Both the position numbers and the translations under genes were made by a program. Below are positions 1 through 9,626 of a stretch of 64,000 nucleotides of DNA, piece after piece (position 1 is the stretch's first letter; the number at the start of each line of letters is the position of its first letter). Source of the stretch: Larix kaempferi. Its lineage: Eukaryota > Streptophyta > Pinopsida > Pinales > Pinaceae. The stretch lies in assembly GCA_027924585.1 (NCBI GenBank), contig BSBM01003512.1, positions 98,021-162,020 of the forward strand, in the 5' to 3' direction. The notes beneath the pieces were generated by a model. The model was not told the origin of the DNA, ran no database searches, and saw only the letters and a program-made list of their open reading frames with translations.

Positions 1-464
1 TCTTCTCCATAATCTCGAACTCTGAACTGTCTTGTAAGACCTTCTACAGAAAATAAAGCAGCTGGAGGAATATAACCTCGTTCTTCTATTTCTTTTTCTT
101 TTGCAGGCTTTGAAGAACTTGGCTTCTCATTCATTTTTTCATTGAACAATTTTTTATACAGATCTTTGATTTGCGGATCTGTTGCACTCGTCATTTGATT
201 GAACAAATATCTCAATTCTTCATCACTGTTATCTGCTTTCATCATATTTATAGAATTACATCTACAGAGATCAGGATCACTGCAGTTGCATGCTGTACCA
301 CATTCAAAACAATTACAGTTTTCTGTATCTGATTCATCAGTAGAAGAACTTGAATCGTCTACATGATTGACATGATCTTTAGAACTGTAAGATGAAGCAG
401 ACTCTTCATAATCAGATGGCAAATCAAATGTGTATGCTCTGTGTCCATATTCCTTCCTGCCTCC
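1..464 (-). pseudogene. Caulimovirid-like (endogenous pararetrovirus) polyprotein fragment, capsid/protease linker region
   Basis: One minus-strand frame is open from an in-frame TAG at 467-465 to the window's left edge (about 154 codons), so the fragment continues outside. Order seen: an acidic Ser/Asp-rich stretch, a cysteine cluster with spacing C-x-C-x2-C-x3-C-x-C-x5-C-x-C (about 318-252), a helical segment with the pattern INMM...DEELRYLF...DPQIKDLYKKL, then a Lys/Glu-rich linker. Known of the family: in petuvirus/florendovirus-like Caulimoviridae a Cys-rich motif followed by an I-N-x-L...L...DP...Y-x-x-K-L segment links the capsid part to the protease. The match is from motif memory only. 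At 465-690 the same strand has further coding-looking pieces in shifted frames with stops, so the copy is decayed. A host gene with an unusual Cys cluster is the alternative. Confidence 0.42.
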
Positions 465-895
465 CTATATCTCCACTCTTTCTTTCGTCTCCTACATCCT
501 GAATGGTAACTCAATCTATATAGGCCTCTTATATATGAGGGGTTGGATCCGCAGCAGTTCTGCATTCTCTGCTCCTGAAGTTGATCATTCACAACTTGTC
601 AGTTTGTACACTTTTGAGTTCATCTAGATTCCGAGACATTGGTTCTTCCAATTCAAAGGCAGCTGCTACTTGTTGATATCCCATCCTATATCCTTCCCAT
701 GTTGTTTATTATTTCCAAGTGTACTTTCAAATCACAGTTCTTGGGCTTGTGCAACTTTCCTTTTCCTCCACCTTTTGTTATACTCCAAATCTACCTTGGA
801 TTTATGATGTAATTCTAAATCCACAGGAGTTTTTTTCTTATATGCTTTTATTAACTATTATAATTTATAAATAATTCCAATCTGTGGTGCTGGAA
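465..895. other. Broken upstream part of the caulimovirid-like fragment, then AT-rich DNA
   Basis: At 465-690 minus-strand pieces in more than one frame read like capsid-region sequence but are split by stops. From about 690 to 895 the DNA is AT-rich with no frame or signal I can support. Confidence 0.3.
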
Positions 896-1210
896 AAGCT
901 ACCCTTGACGACTAGTGCTCCATGGCATTTGGATTGCAATATATCCAACTTATTGTAGGGAATTTGAGCTTTTTACTTGTTCTTCACATACATAAATTTA
1001 TATCTTCAAACACCTCTTACAGTGCTTTTATTTCTTCAATTTTCGTTTTAAGAACCCAATTTATTTGAGATTTAAAAAAATTGGAGCTCATTAGTTCGAT
1101 CAAAAGTTTTGTTTTCTCTATCTTATTGCCCTAGACACCCCTAACTCAATGGCCACCTCTACGCCTATGATAAGAACTTTAGCCTCTGCATGGTTGTTTA
1201 AGCATTTTCT
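896..1210 (-). pseudogene. Degenerate RNase H-like domain of a LINE-type retroelement
   Basis: On the minus strand, 1200-1120 encodes a segment beginning NNHAEAKVLIIGVEVAIELG. This matches the 'N-N-x-A-E-x-x-x-L-x-x-G-x-x-x-A-x-x-x-G' signature of the plant LINE C-terminal RNase H (RVT_3-like) domain. Further along the strand (about 1060-900) pieces such as NWVLKTKIEEIKAL and a following E-x-Q-V-K segment match the usual distal part of that domain, in other frames and with several stops. The element is inactive. No reverse transcriptase is visible beside it. A cellular RNase H-like gene cannot be excluded, but the decay favours a retroelement remnant. Confidence 0.45.
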
Positions 1211-1596
1211 CGATTACATAGTTATTAATGCATCCTTTTGGAGCTCCACTCTAGACAAATTCTCACTTGGTTCTTAAGATCAGTATTGAAGTAGGTATTG
1301 TTTTGACCAAAGCCCTAATAATATTTTCATTAGATATACTGCTGAGACCAAAATAAGGAAGCAATGATTGCCAAATATTATTCAACCCAATTTGAAATTT
1401 CTTATATGAGATAACATTTAGCAGGCATAAATTTCTGTACAGTTGTATCCTTCATGAGCATTGAAGGCCAATTCAATAGCATTGTACTCCATTTTAGTAT
1501 TGAACAATAGTTCAATAGGGCGAGAGTTTTGATGAAAGCCCTAATAATCTTTTGGCTTGCATAAAATACATTTTTACAAGATGCAAACATCGGACA
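1211..1596. repeat. Intergenic DNA with a diverged direct repeat
   Basis: A segment containing AAAGCCCTAATAAT occurs near 1301-1340 and again near 1527-1566 (spacing about 226 bp), with diverged flanks. It may belong to the same decayed retroelement as 896-1210. No gene is supported. Confidence 0.35.
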
Positions 1597-2385
1597 TTAG
1601 GAATGAGAAATCATCCTTTTCAACTTGTCAGTGTTCTCATCGTTAGTAATATGCAATTCAAGATGGAGGTTGGTCAACAAATCGTCACTTTCCCAGGTTG
1701 AGTGACCCTGAAATTGAGCATAAAAGGCCTCTAACACAGAATGATATGCCAGTAATTCTCTATCATGTCTTTCTAGCCTTTTCTTTTCCATCACGTTCAA
1801 AGGATTATTCCTCAGAGTCTTGTTGTCAAGCTCACTTCTAGAAGATCCAAGTGTTCCTCTCCTGGTACAGATTTCAACAGGAGTCTCAATATATTTTAAG
1901 TTTCCTATTTGAATCTGATCCATGGCTTCTGTTGGCCCTGTATGTTTAAATCTTTTGACATCATTACCTGGTGCATCTTGAATGACTCCATACATTCGAT
2001 TCTTTCTACCATCATGAACATACACTCTTTTGACTCCTTTGGAATGAGGAGCAAGTGAATGCCTTCTTTGATTTGGCTGCACATTATTACTCTCATTCTT
2101 AGATAGGGCTACACCATTCTTTAATATTGGATTTCCATGATTAAAAGACTTTTGCCTTCTTGAATCTCTACTTCTAATTGCTTGGATAGAGCATTCTTCA
2201 ACGTCTAATGTTGCCCTGTTTTCTATCTGATCAGAATGCCTTCTCTGCTTCTTTACTTCTTTTTCTTCAAACTTCCTCTGAGATTGTGCATTAGCTTGCA
2301 TTCCCGAAGGACATGATGCTATAGAATTCATCCCGCTATTTGCAGCCATGAGATATTTTCCTTCATATATGCTCTTGCTTGTTTG
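1597..2385 (-). CDS. ENT-domain protein, C-terminal coding exon (plant Agenet/Tudor-ENT type)
   Basis: An uninterrupted frame runs from a good splice acceptor (pyrimidine-rich tract, then TTTAG with AG at 2387-2386) to TAA at 1599-1597. The first Met is at 2349 (250 residues from there), but the frame is open back to the acceptor, so this is probably the last coding exon of a longer gene. Residues 1-190 are basic, Ser/Asn-rich and low in predicted order, with RRHS motifs. Residues 194-250 match the ENT (EMSY N-terminal) domain: HDRELLAYHSVLEAFYAQ, then TWE..DLLTNLHLELHI and NDE. In plants an ENT domain at the extreme C-terminus is typical of proteins with N-terminal Agenet/Tudor-like domains, thought to act in chromatin reading. 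I see no Agenet exon in the next 2 kb upstream. The exon is intact, unlike its neighbours. Whether it is expressed or a captured fragment cannot be told here. Confidence 0.72.
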   Translation of the reverse strand, partial: QTSKSIYEGKYLMAANSGMNSIASCPSGMQANAQSQRKFEEKEVKKQRRHSDQIENRATLDVEECSIQAIRSRDSRRQKSFNHGNPILKNGVALSKNESNNVQPNQRRHSLAPHSKGVKRVYVHDGRKNRMYGVIQDAPGNDVKRFKHTGPTEAMDQIQIGNLKYIETPVEICTRRGTLGSSRSELDNKTLRNNPLNVMEKKRLERHDRELLAYHSVLEAFYAQFQGHSTWESDDLLTNLHLELHITNDENTDKLKRMISHS

Positions 2386-2944
2386 CTAAAGGAAACAAAA
2401 AAGAATACATCAGCAATTCCATTAGTGAAGGACTCAGGGTATCTCCAAGTTCACTAAATAATTTAAATAACTTACTAATACAAGTTATCAATTAATTTGG
2501 AGTTTGCAATTTGAATTCACTTTTCCCTGGTTAATTATTTATGGGAAAGTTGTGGATTATGCCCATAAACTCTATAGATTTCATAATGTTTATTGCTTAG
2601 GAAATGTGAAAGACATCCTAGAGTCTTCCCTTGGTAGGAAAGGCCCCTTCAATGCTTGCAATGCCCTTAGATGGAAAGTCCCTTTCAAGGTTTACAATGC
2701 CCTTTGAATGCACAAATCCTTAAACCGAAGGCTTGCACAAGATGGTTAATAAATTCATAGCTGTCTATTGTAGGCTTAGGACATAGTGAACTTCATCATC
2801 ATTTGAATTTTCATATGATTTTGCATGGAGTGAATGGTTTCTTAATCTATGATGCTTTGGTTCAATTTTTTCTCAATGGTTTTAGTAATTGTTGCAAATT
2901 TATTTGCAAAAAAAAGTCTGATATTCTCAATGGCTTTGTCCTCA
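2386..2944. other. Intron or intergenic DNA upstream of the ENT exon
   Basis: Begins with the splice-acceptor tract of the ENT exon. The rest is AT-rich and holds no frame or RNA gene I can support. It contains a short imperfect reiteration of CCCTT..AATGC..TGCCCTT near 2640-2705. Confidence 0.35.
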
Positions 2945-3455
2945 ATTCATAAAAAATTATAGTCTTGTGCACTCTTGTGGATGATAAATGTAAGGATGTT
3001 TTTGTCAGTACCAGGTCTGCATACCTTTTACTTGTTATTTTTATTTACACTTATACATATGATAAGGCCATGTACAAGGAAAACGTCTCAGATGCATTTT
3101 GGCCTGAATGCAATAACGTTTGGTGCTAGTCCTGCCTAGAATTCCATTTTATAATTCAATTTAGCTCTAAGGCTGATATTCACAGGGATTTGATCTATGG
3201 AATCCCTCTAAAGAGATGTAATTTTTGAATTTGCATAAGATATCTCAAATTAATAAAATTTCCAGTCTTGTGCACTCTTGTGGATGATAAATTTAGGATT
3301 CTTTTTGCCAGTACCAGGCCTGCATACCTTTTATTTACTCTTTTTATTTACCTTTATACATAGTTTAAGGCCAATGTACAGGGTACAGTCTCAGATGCAT
3401 TTTTTCTTGAATGCAATAACATTTCGTGCTAGTCCTGCCAGAATTCCGTTTTATT
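2945..3455. repeat. Direct repeat, two copies of about 208 bp
   Basis: Copy 1 (about 2945-3152) and copy 2 (about 3248-3455) share AGTCTTGTGCACTCTTGTGG (2961 and 3264), CAGTACCAG.TCTGCATACC and a distal AATGCAATAAC..TT.GTGCTAGTCCTGCC. The offset is 303 bp. They differ by scattered substitutions and small indels, so the duplication is old. No coding role is seen. It may lie in an intron of the ENT gene. Confidence 0.7.
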
Positions 3456-3759
3456 TAGACAATCTAGATAACATTTTGTGAAATTTGAACTATAAATCGA
3501 GGTGTCATTCAAATGGATAATTCTGTTGAGCTTCCCTCTTTGCTATGAGATTTAATTACCTATAGTACAATTATGATTTCTGTAAGATATATCCATATTG
3601 TGAAACTAATTTCATATTTGGGGCTGTGCAAAGTTCCTGTCTCATTATTTTGGGTATGTTGCAGGAGAATACAAACTACACTATTACAAAAACCAAAAAC
3701 TATGCAACTATGCACAAGACATCAACATGGAAAGAGGATCCACAACAAGGAGGCACTCA
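3456..3759. other. AT-rich DNA without a supported gene
   Basis: Short open frames on the plus strand overlap each other and lack any recognisable domain. Nothing else is seen. Confidence 0.3.
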
Positions 3760-4072
3760 ACATGATGTTGCAAGAAGACAATTAAATGATCTCACAATTT
3801 TCCAAATATGAAAGAAGATGACGAAGCTGAAACAAATTGTTTGATATATTATGTGACTCTGTAACTTCCTTGACAGTTGAACTAGTTATAAAAGGTCCTC
3901 ATAGCCTTTGTTATGAAATAATGAGTCTTATAGGATCTTCTAGGGCTTGAGACAAAGCTTTGTAATTGCAAGTTCTCATACCATCCATATATGGACTTTC
4001 TTTGCAGTAATAAAATATCATTATTCAACCTATTCATTCTCTGTTACCTTTCTACATTGTTGCGATTACAAA
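3760..4072 (+). mobile_element. LTR-like sequence (possible solo LTR, borders unresolved)
   Basis: The stretch has an LTR-like order of signals: TATAAAAGG at 3887-3895, about 120 bp later an AATAAA-type poly(A) signal at 4009-4015, and a possible 3' end TTGTTGCGATTACA near 4059-4072. A TG start near 3762 is possible. I could not find a convincing target-site duplication or a second copy in the window, so this could also be an ordinary promoter-like AT-rich sequence. Confidence 0.22.
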
Positions 4073-4526
4073 GGTACTAACCCATTTAGTGTACACTTAC
4101 GACAATATCCAATAGGCTCACATGAACTAATTCATATTAGTATTTTTGGTTGCTCCTAAACTCAACATGTGGTCTAGATTGAAATACATCATTTCAAGGC
4201 TACGTCAGCCAACTTAGTACAAAACAATGACCACAATTAGCCTTGGAAAAGGTTGATTTATAAAATTCTCAATGATATTTCTCATCTGGAACCATAGATC
4301 TAACTTGAGATAGGATATATTTGGAGGTTGGAGGGTGTAGTATAAATAATCCTTTACTAGGGTGCATTCCTACACAACCTTCAAGGAAGTTTTTACTCAA
4401 AGATATGACCTCCCTCCTCCATTACTGTGGCAACTTGTCTTTTAATTCCAAATTCCTCTGATTATATAAATTTTGATATGTTGAGTTATAATGGACATTG
4501 GTAGACGACATTCCGATTCTTGTATC
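4073..4526. other. Intergenic DNA before the 1.37-kb repeat
   Basis: No gene supported. A TATAAATA-type motif near 4342 is isolated. Similarity to the 1.37-kb repeat begins near 4527 (TCGTCTATCTCTATGCAAAA, compare 8078). Confidence 0.3.
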
Positions 4527-4550
4527 TCGTCTATCTCTATGCAAAATACT

Positions 4551-5918
4551 ACTTTGATGTTTGCCAATATGGTCAGAAAGCTTTAATGATCCTCCTCCAC
4601 AAATGTGTCTATATCGATCGCTAAGTCCATGAAGCATTGTCCTCATCCCAAGCTTCCTCCAGTTAAGTGTCCAACATCCAAGGTATATATATCATGGACC
4701 TAATCTCCAAGGGATAAGTATGCTCATCCAAGTGCCCAAAACTCCTCCTCCTAGCTAGTTACCTCCCATGACTGAGAATTGGAATCCCCCTTTATGTGCC
4801 TTTAGGGACATATGCATGGCTTGGTTTGGGTGGATGCTTGACCTTGGTTAGAGAGGTAACATGGCACTCTTGGCTTGGAGGTTGTTACCCTGATCGGCAT
4901 GATGGCACCCCCATTGTGTGCACCCAATGGGTCGGTCATTATGTCGATCAGGGTAACAACCTTCTTGCTAAGAGTGCCACGCTACCTCTCCAACCAAGGT
5001 CAAGAATCCACCCAAACCGACCCATCCATATGTCCATGAAGCATCTCTAAGGAGTTAGGACACACACTGCTTTCCTAGTAAGGTGAAAACATTTTTTCAG
5101 TAACCTAAAAAGCTAAGAAAAAAACATTAGGTTCACCAACAACGCCAAGATATAGTGACGAGAAATACTATAAGTGTAGTGGTTTACACCTACTACAACA
5201 ATAATGCAAGTTGTTGGTAGTCGTATAACGATTGCAATGGAAAAGGAGAGCGGAGCTACAAACAAAGGAAAGCTACCTTGTTTAAATCCTGTGGTGAAGT
5301 CGCATCCTTGAAGGACAAGTTTTTTCGTTGCCAAGACAATTGGGAGATATGTCTTGAACCTAAATGGTCATACATTTCTTCAGCTCGGAGCATTCCTAAG
5401 CTCCCAGACTTTCTCCGCCTCAAAACCCACTTGTTCATCATCCTCTACATTATCTGCAGTCGTAGAATGAAGTCTTTACCTCAGTCGCCAACATTGGAGC
5501 AATTACAAACTACTCTGGGCAGCAGCATGGAGGAAACTTAAAGGGGCAGTTATACACTATTGTAGGCAATAACGTGAGGATGTAGTAGTGAGGAGTTACA
5601 TATCGAGCATGAGGGAAGTCTTCTTAATGCTAGTTACATCCTATTATTGGAAACATTGAAAAGGACCTCACCTGTCGCTATGACATTCTATGAAGGGCAC
5701 ACTCCCTTTCCTATATTTCTCATCCTATTCATGGAAGCATGAGCTGTGCTCTCCTTTCCCGTCTCACTGATCATGATCCTCCTTGGGCTAAGAGCCCCTC
5801 CTCCAATATGCTCCACTATCCGATAAGTTGGCAGTCCAATGCCCCCTCTTCCGCTCTACAAGTCTCCTCCCACAAGGATATCCTCTATAGCTCTATGCAA
5901 CATGTCCTCTCTGTGCAG
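4551..5918 (+). repeat. 1.37-kb tandem repeat, unit 1
   Basis: This unit is nearly identical to 8127-9494 at a constant offset of 3,576 bp (ACTTTGATGT at 4551/8127, CATTAGG at 5125/8701, the start of the distal open frame at 5739/9315), so there is no net indel over 1.36 kb. It contains the 228-bp foldback at 4807-5034. Several frames are open for 60-90 codons on either strand and are conserved between copies only because the DNA is. None matches a family I recognise. The start is arbitrary within the tandem period. Confidence 0.8.
4807..5034. repeat. Foldback (long inverted repeat) inside unit 1
   Basis: The segment starts GACATATG and ends with its reverse complement CATATGTC. Arms of about 105 bp pair imperfectly but extensively: GGTTTGGGTGGAT.CTTGACC on the left pairs with its complement on the right, as do TGGCACTCTT and GGTTGTTACCCTGATCG. 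The loop is short, around 4915-4925. This is the architecture of a foldback/MITE-type element or of a long hairpin transcript. No terminal target duplication was evident. Confidence 0.75.
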
Positions 5919-6085
5919 TCCTTTCCCGTCTCACTGATCATGATCCTCCTTGGGCTAAGAGCCCCTCCTCCAATATGCTCCACTCTCCGATAAGTTGGCA
6001 GTCCAATGCCCCCTCTTCCGCTCTACAAGTCTCCTCCCACAAGGATATCCTCTATAGCTCTACGCAACATGTCCTCTCTGAGAGG
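5752..6085 (+). repeat. 167-bp tandem duplication at the end of unit 1
   Basis: TCCTTTCCCGTC begins at 5752 and again at 5919 (offset 167). The two halves (5752-5918, 5919-6085) are almost identical, including TCATGATCCTCCTTGGGCTA. The other full copy of the repeat (8127-9500) has this segment once, so the duplication is private to unit 1 and recent. Confidence 0.85.
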
Positions 6086-7153
6086 AATGAGGATTCGATA
6101 CTATACATTAAATGCCATCGATCGCGTAGGCTCATGGTACTGCTGGGCTGTGGCATTCTAACACCACAATATACATCTCGGTAGGATATGCCAGTTGTGT
6201 CAATTGGTGGAGATTGAGACATAGGAGCACTTCATCTACAAGTGTATGATATATTGTAAGAACATACGGAGATATCATTGTTTATTCCATGATTAAGGTT
6301 GTCCCTTTCACAAAGATTTTTGGCAGTCTATATCAGGAGGTGATTCCTCGCAACACCAAACTTATGAGACTTATTCAAGCCCATCTCTACTAGGTTGATC
6401 ACATGTTTGGAGGCATCACGTGTTATACAAATACACAACCCATCAATACAGAGGACACTAGGCTGATAATAAACAGAAAATCCTCCAATTCTATCAAGAA
6501 ATGCAAGTCTATGATAATCAGTTATTCTAGGTATGGTTTTATCATTGAATAGCACTGAAAAGTTATTATCTTTACTTCTAGTTGCATTTCAGAACATAAA
6601 ACAACAATCGAACACCCCAGACCTCAAATCTGAGTTAATTTGAGGGCAAAAGGAAAAATTTATCAGCCATGTAAAAAAAAGATAAAGACTCTGAACTATT
6701 ATAGCAACCAACCTTCTCTCATTTTAATGGAAGATTCAACTTTGGAGGCATGTGCACAAGTCTAGCACTTGTCCCCCTCATTGATTGTATGGATCATGTT
6801 TCAGTTTTGAATCCTGATGTAAGTTTTCACTGGCCTACGAGAGGATTTGGAGATGATTTACAAGCCTGTAGTATTGAATAGTAGTCACAACATCCTTTTG
6901 AAACCTAAGATACAGAATTCAATGGACCTTTTTGGAGATTACTTTGGGTTCTTGTAAATGTACAGCAACAGGTTAATGAGAATTATAGGCAATTTAAAAG
7001 TTCATCAGACAAAACTAAAACTTCACACTGAGCACTTCTAATTATGGGCAATGATCAAGCATTTCAGGGTAAGTCTGGGCAATTCCGAGGAGTGTTTTTC
7101 ATGAGAAAACAACACTTATATAACGAGCGAGGTTCCTCCAGTCACCCTCTTCC
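6086..7153. other. Single-copy spacer between repeat units
   Basis: Not shared with the other repeat copies. A 75-codon minus-strand frame at 6555-6328 has no recognisable domain and I do not call it. The rest is AT-rich. No RNA gene or mobile element border was recognised. Confidence 0.35.
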
Positions 7154-7340
7154 CTAACTCGCTACCTTGGATTCGTTCTCTACAAGCCACCGAAAATATT
7201 TTGGGTGCAATCTAAGCATGAAGAACATCAGTCCTGGGTTTGTTGCAACCATGGCAAAGGCCTGATCATTGATGTATCTCAGGATATATTCGGCAACAAT
7301 AACATCCACCTTCAACCCTGTCTCAAAGGACAACAACCCT
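7154..7340 (-). CDS. Unidentified coding exon, C-terminal
   Basis: A minus-strand frame of about 60 codons ends in TAG at 7156-7154 and is preceded by an acceptor-like ...TTCTGAACCAG at about 7341. An in-frame TAA lies about 10 codons further upstream, so if real this is a terminal exon. The composition is protein-like (VDVIVAEYILRYINDQAFAM..., then LHPKYFRWLVENESK before the stop), with good hydrophobic periodicity and no low complexity. I do not recognise the family. The exon sits in the spacer between two copies of the 1.37-kb repeat, so it could be a fragment captured by a repeat or an exon of a dispersed gene. Confidence 0.33.
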
Positions 7341-7478
7341 GGTTCAGAAGACGGTTTTTATCGTTTTATGTGGTAACTGGAACTTTAGACGTAGGTCGCA
7401 GTCACAATATCTACCATCTATCCGCAATACGGAGGGTGCGTAGCTCTGTGGGGTGTTTCTTATGTTGCCCTCAGATCG

Positions 7479-8126
7479 ACCTTGTTTCAAGCCTGTGGTG
7501 AAGTTGGATCCTTTAAGGAGGAGTTTCTTCGCTGTCAACACACTTGGAAGATATGTCTTGAACCTAAATTGTCATATCTTTCTTCAGCTTAGTGCATTCC
7601 TTAGCTTCCAGATTTCTCCACCCGAAAACACACTTGTTCATCATCCTCTACATTATCCCCGTCCCTAGAATGAAGTCTTTAGCTCAGTCGCCGACATTGG
7701 AGCAGTTACAAACTACTTTGGGCAGCAGCATGAAGGCACCTTAAAGGGGAAGTTATACACTATTGTAGGCAAACACGTGAGGATAGAGTAGTGAGCAGTT
7801 ACATATGGAGCATTAGGGAACACTTCTTGATGGTAGCTACATCCTAGTCTTGGCAACATTAAAGAGGGCTTCACTTGTGGCTATGACATTCTATGAAGGG
7901 TACACTCCCTTTTCCTATATTTCTCATTCTATTCTTGGAAGCATGAGGTGTGCTCTCCTTTCCCGTCCCACCAATCATGATCCTTCTTGGGCTCAAAGCC
8001 CCTCCTCCAAGATGCTGCACTCTCCGATAATTTGATAGTCCAATGCTCCCTCTTCCGCTCTATAAGTATGCTCCCACAAGGATCTTGTCTATCTCTATGC
8101 AAAATGTCCTCTCTATGCAATATACT
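7479..8126 (+). repeat. 1.37-kb repeat, 3' partial unit
   Basis: This corresponds to 5276-5923 of unit 1 (CCTTG start at 7480/5276, offset about 2.2 kb) but is clearly more diverged than the two full units are from each other. It runs directly into the full unit at 8127, so the head-to-tail order is preserved. The 5' half of this unit is missing. Confidence 0.7.
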
Positions 8127-9500
8127 ACTTTGATGTTTGCCAATATGGTCAGAAAGCTTGAATGATCCTCCTCCACAAATGTGTCTATGTCCATCGTTAA
8201 GTCCATGAAGCATTGTCCTCATCCCAAGCTTCCTCAAGTTAAGTGTCCAACATCCAAGGTATATATCACATGGACCTAATCTCCAAGTGCTAAGTATGCT
8301 CATCCAAGTGCCCAAAACTCCTCCTCCTAGCTAGTTACCTCCCATGACTGAGAATTGGAATCCCCCTTTGTGTGCCTTTACGGACATATGCATGGCTTGG
8401 TTTGGGGGGATGCTTGCCCTTCGTTAGAGAGGTAACATGACACTCTTGGCTTGGAGGTTGTTCCCCTGATCGGCATGATGGCACCCCCATTGTGTGCACC
8501 CGATGGGTCGGTCATTATGTCGATCATGGTAACAACCTTCTTGCTAAGAGTGCCACACTTCCTCTCCAACCAAGGTCAAGAATCCACCCAAACCGACCCA
8601 TCCATATGTCCATGAAGCATCTCCAAGGAGTTAGGACACACACTGCTTTCCTAGCAAGGTGAAAACATTTTTTCAGTAACCTAAAAAGCTAAGAAAAAAA
8701 CATTAGGATCACCAACAAAGCCAAGATATAGTGACGAGAAGTACTATAAGTGTAGTGTTTTACACCTACTACAACAATAATGCAAGTTGTTGGTAGTGGT
8801 ATAGCGATTGCAATGGAAAAGGAGAGCGGAGCTACCAACAAAGGAAAGCTACCTTCTTTCAAGCCTGTGATGAAGTCGCATCCTTGGAGGAAGAGGTTTT
8901 TCGTTGCCAAGACAATTGGGAGATATGTATTGAACCTAAATGGTCATACATTTCTTCAGCTCGGAGCATTCCTAAGCTCCCAAACTTTCTCCGCCTCAAA
9001 ACACACTTGTTCATCATCCTCTACATTATCTGCAGCCGTAGAATGAAGTCTTTACGTCAGTCGCCAACATTGGAGCAATTACAAACTAATCTGGGTAGCA
9101 GCATGAAGGAAACTTAAAGGGGCAGTTATACACTATTGTAGGCAATAACGTGAGGATGTAGTAGTGAGGAGTTACATATCAAGCATGAGGGAAGTCTTCT
9201 TAATGCTAGTTACATCCTATTATTGGCAACATTGAAAAGGACCTCAAGTGTCGCTGTGACATTATATGAAGGGCACACTCCCTTTCCTATATTTCTCATC
9301 CTATTCTTGGAAGCATGAGCTGTGCTCTCCTTTCCCGTCTCACTGATCATGATCCTCCTTGGGCTAAGAGCCCCTCCTCCAATATGCTCCACTCTCCGAT
9401 AAGTTGGCAGTCCAATGCCCCCTCTTCTGCTCTACAAGTCTCCTCCCACAAGGATATCCTCTATAGCTCTATGCAACATGTCCTCTCTGTGCACAATACT
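8127..9500 (+). repeat. 1.37-kb tandem repeat, full unit (1,374 bp)
   Basis: ACTTTGATGT at 8127 recurs at 9501, defining a 1,374-bp period. The unit is nearly identical to 4551-5918 and contains the second foldback. No coding function is recognised. Confidence 0.8.
8383..8610. repeat. Foldback inside the second full unit
   Basis: Same 228-bp length and same GACATATG/CATATGTC ends as 4807-5034, at exactly 3,576 bp offset. A few arm positions differ between the copies. Confidence 0.75.
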
Positions 9501-9626
9501 ACTTTGATGTTTGCCCATATGGTCACAAAGCTTGAACGCTCCTCCACCACAAATGCGTCTAGGTCCATCACTAAGTCCATGAAGCATGGTCCTCATCCCA
9601 ACCTTCCTCTAGTTAAGTGTCTAATA
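9501..9626 (+). repeat. 1.37-kb repeat, unit truncated by the satellite array
   Basis: About 126 bp of a further unit (ACTTTGATGT through AGTTAAGTGTCTAATA) is followed without a gap by satellite DNA (GCGAGCGTCCACGC). The normal continuation seen at 8235-8250 (TCCAACATCCAAGG) is lost. This marks the left border of the 148-bp array. Confidence 0.75.

Noticed and set aside
3763-4072. Confident solo LTR
   Set aside because: TATA and poly(A) signals are present, but no TG start with a matching 5-bp duplication could be paired with the ATTACA end. Kept only as a low-confidence feature.
4796-5050. 84-codon plus-strand open frame across the foldback
   Set aside because: It simply traverses both arms of the inverted repeat. 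The second copy (8383-8610) does not keep the full frame, and there is no recognisable domain.
5113-5334. Hydrophobic 73-codon minus-strand frame, repeated at 8689-8910
   Set aside because: Conserved between copies only because the 1.37-kb unit is nearly identical at DNA level. No family match and no supporting signals.
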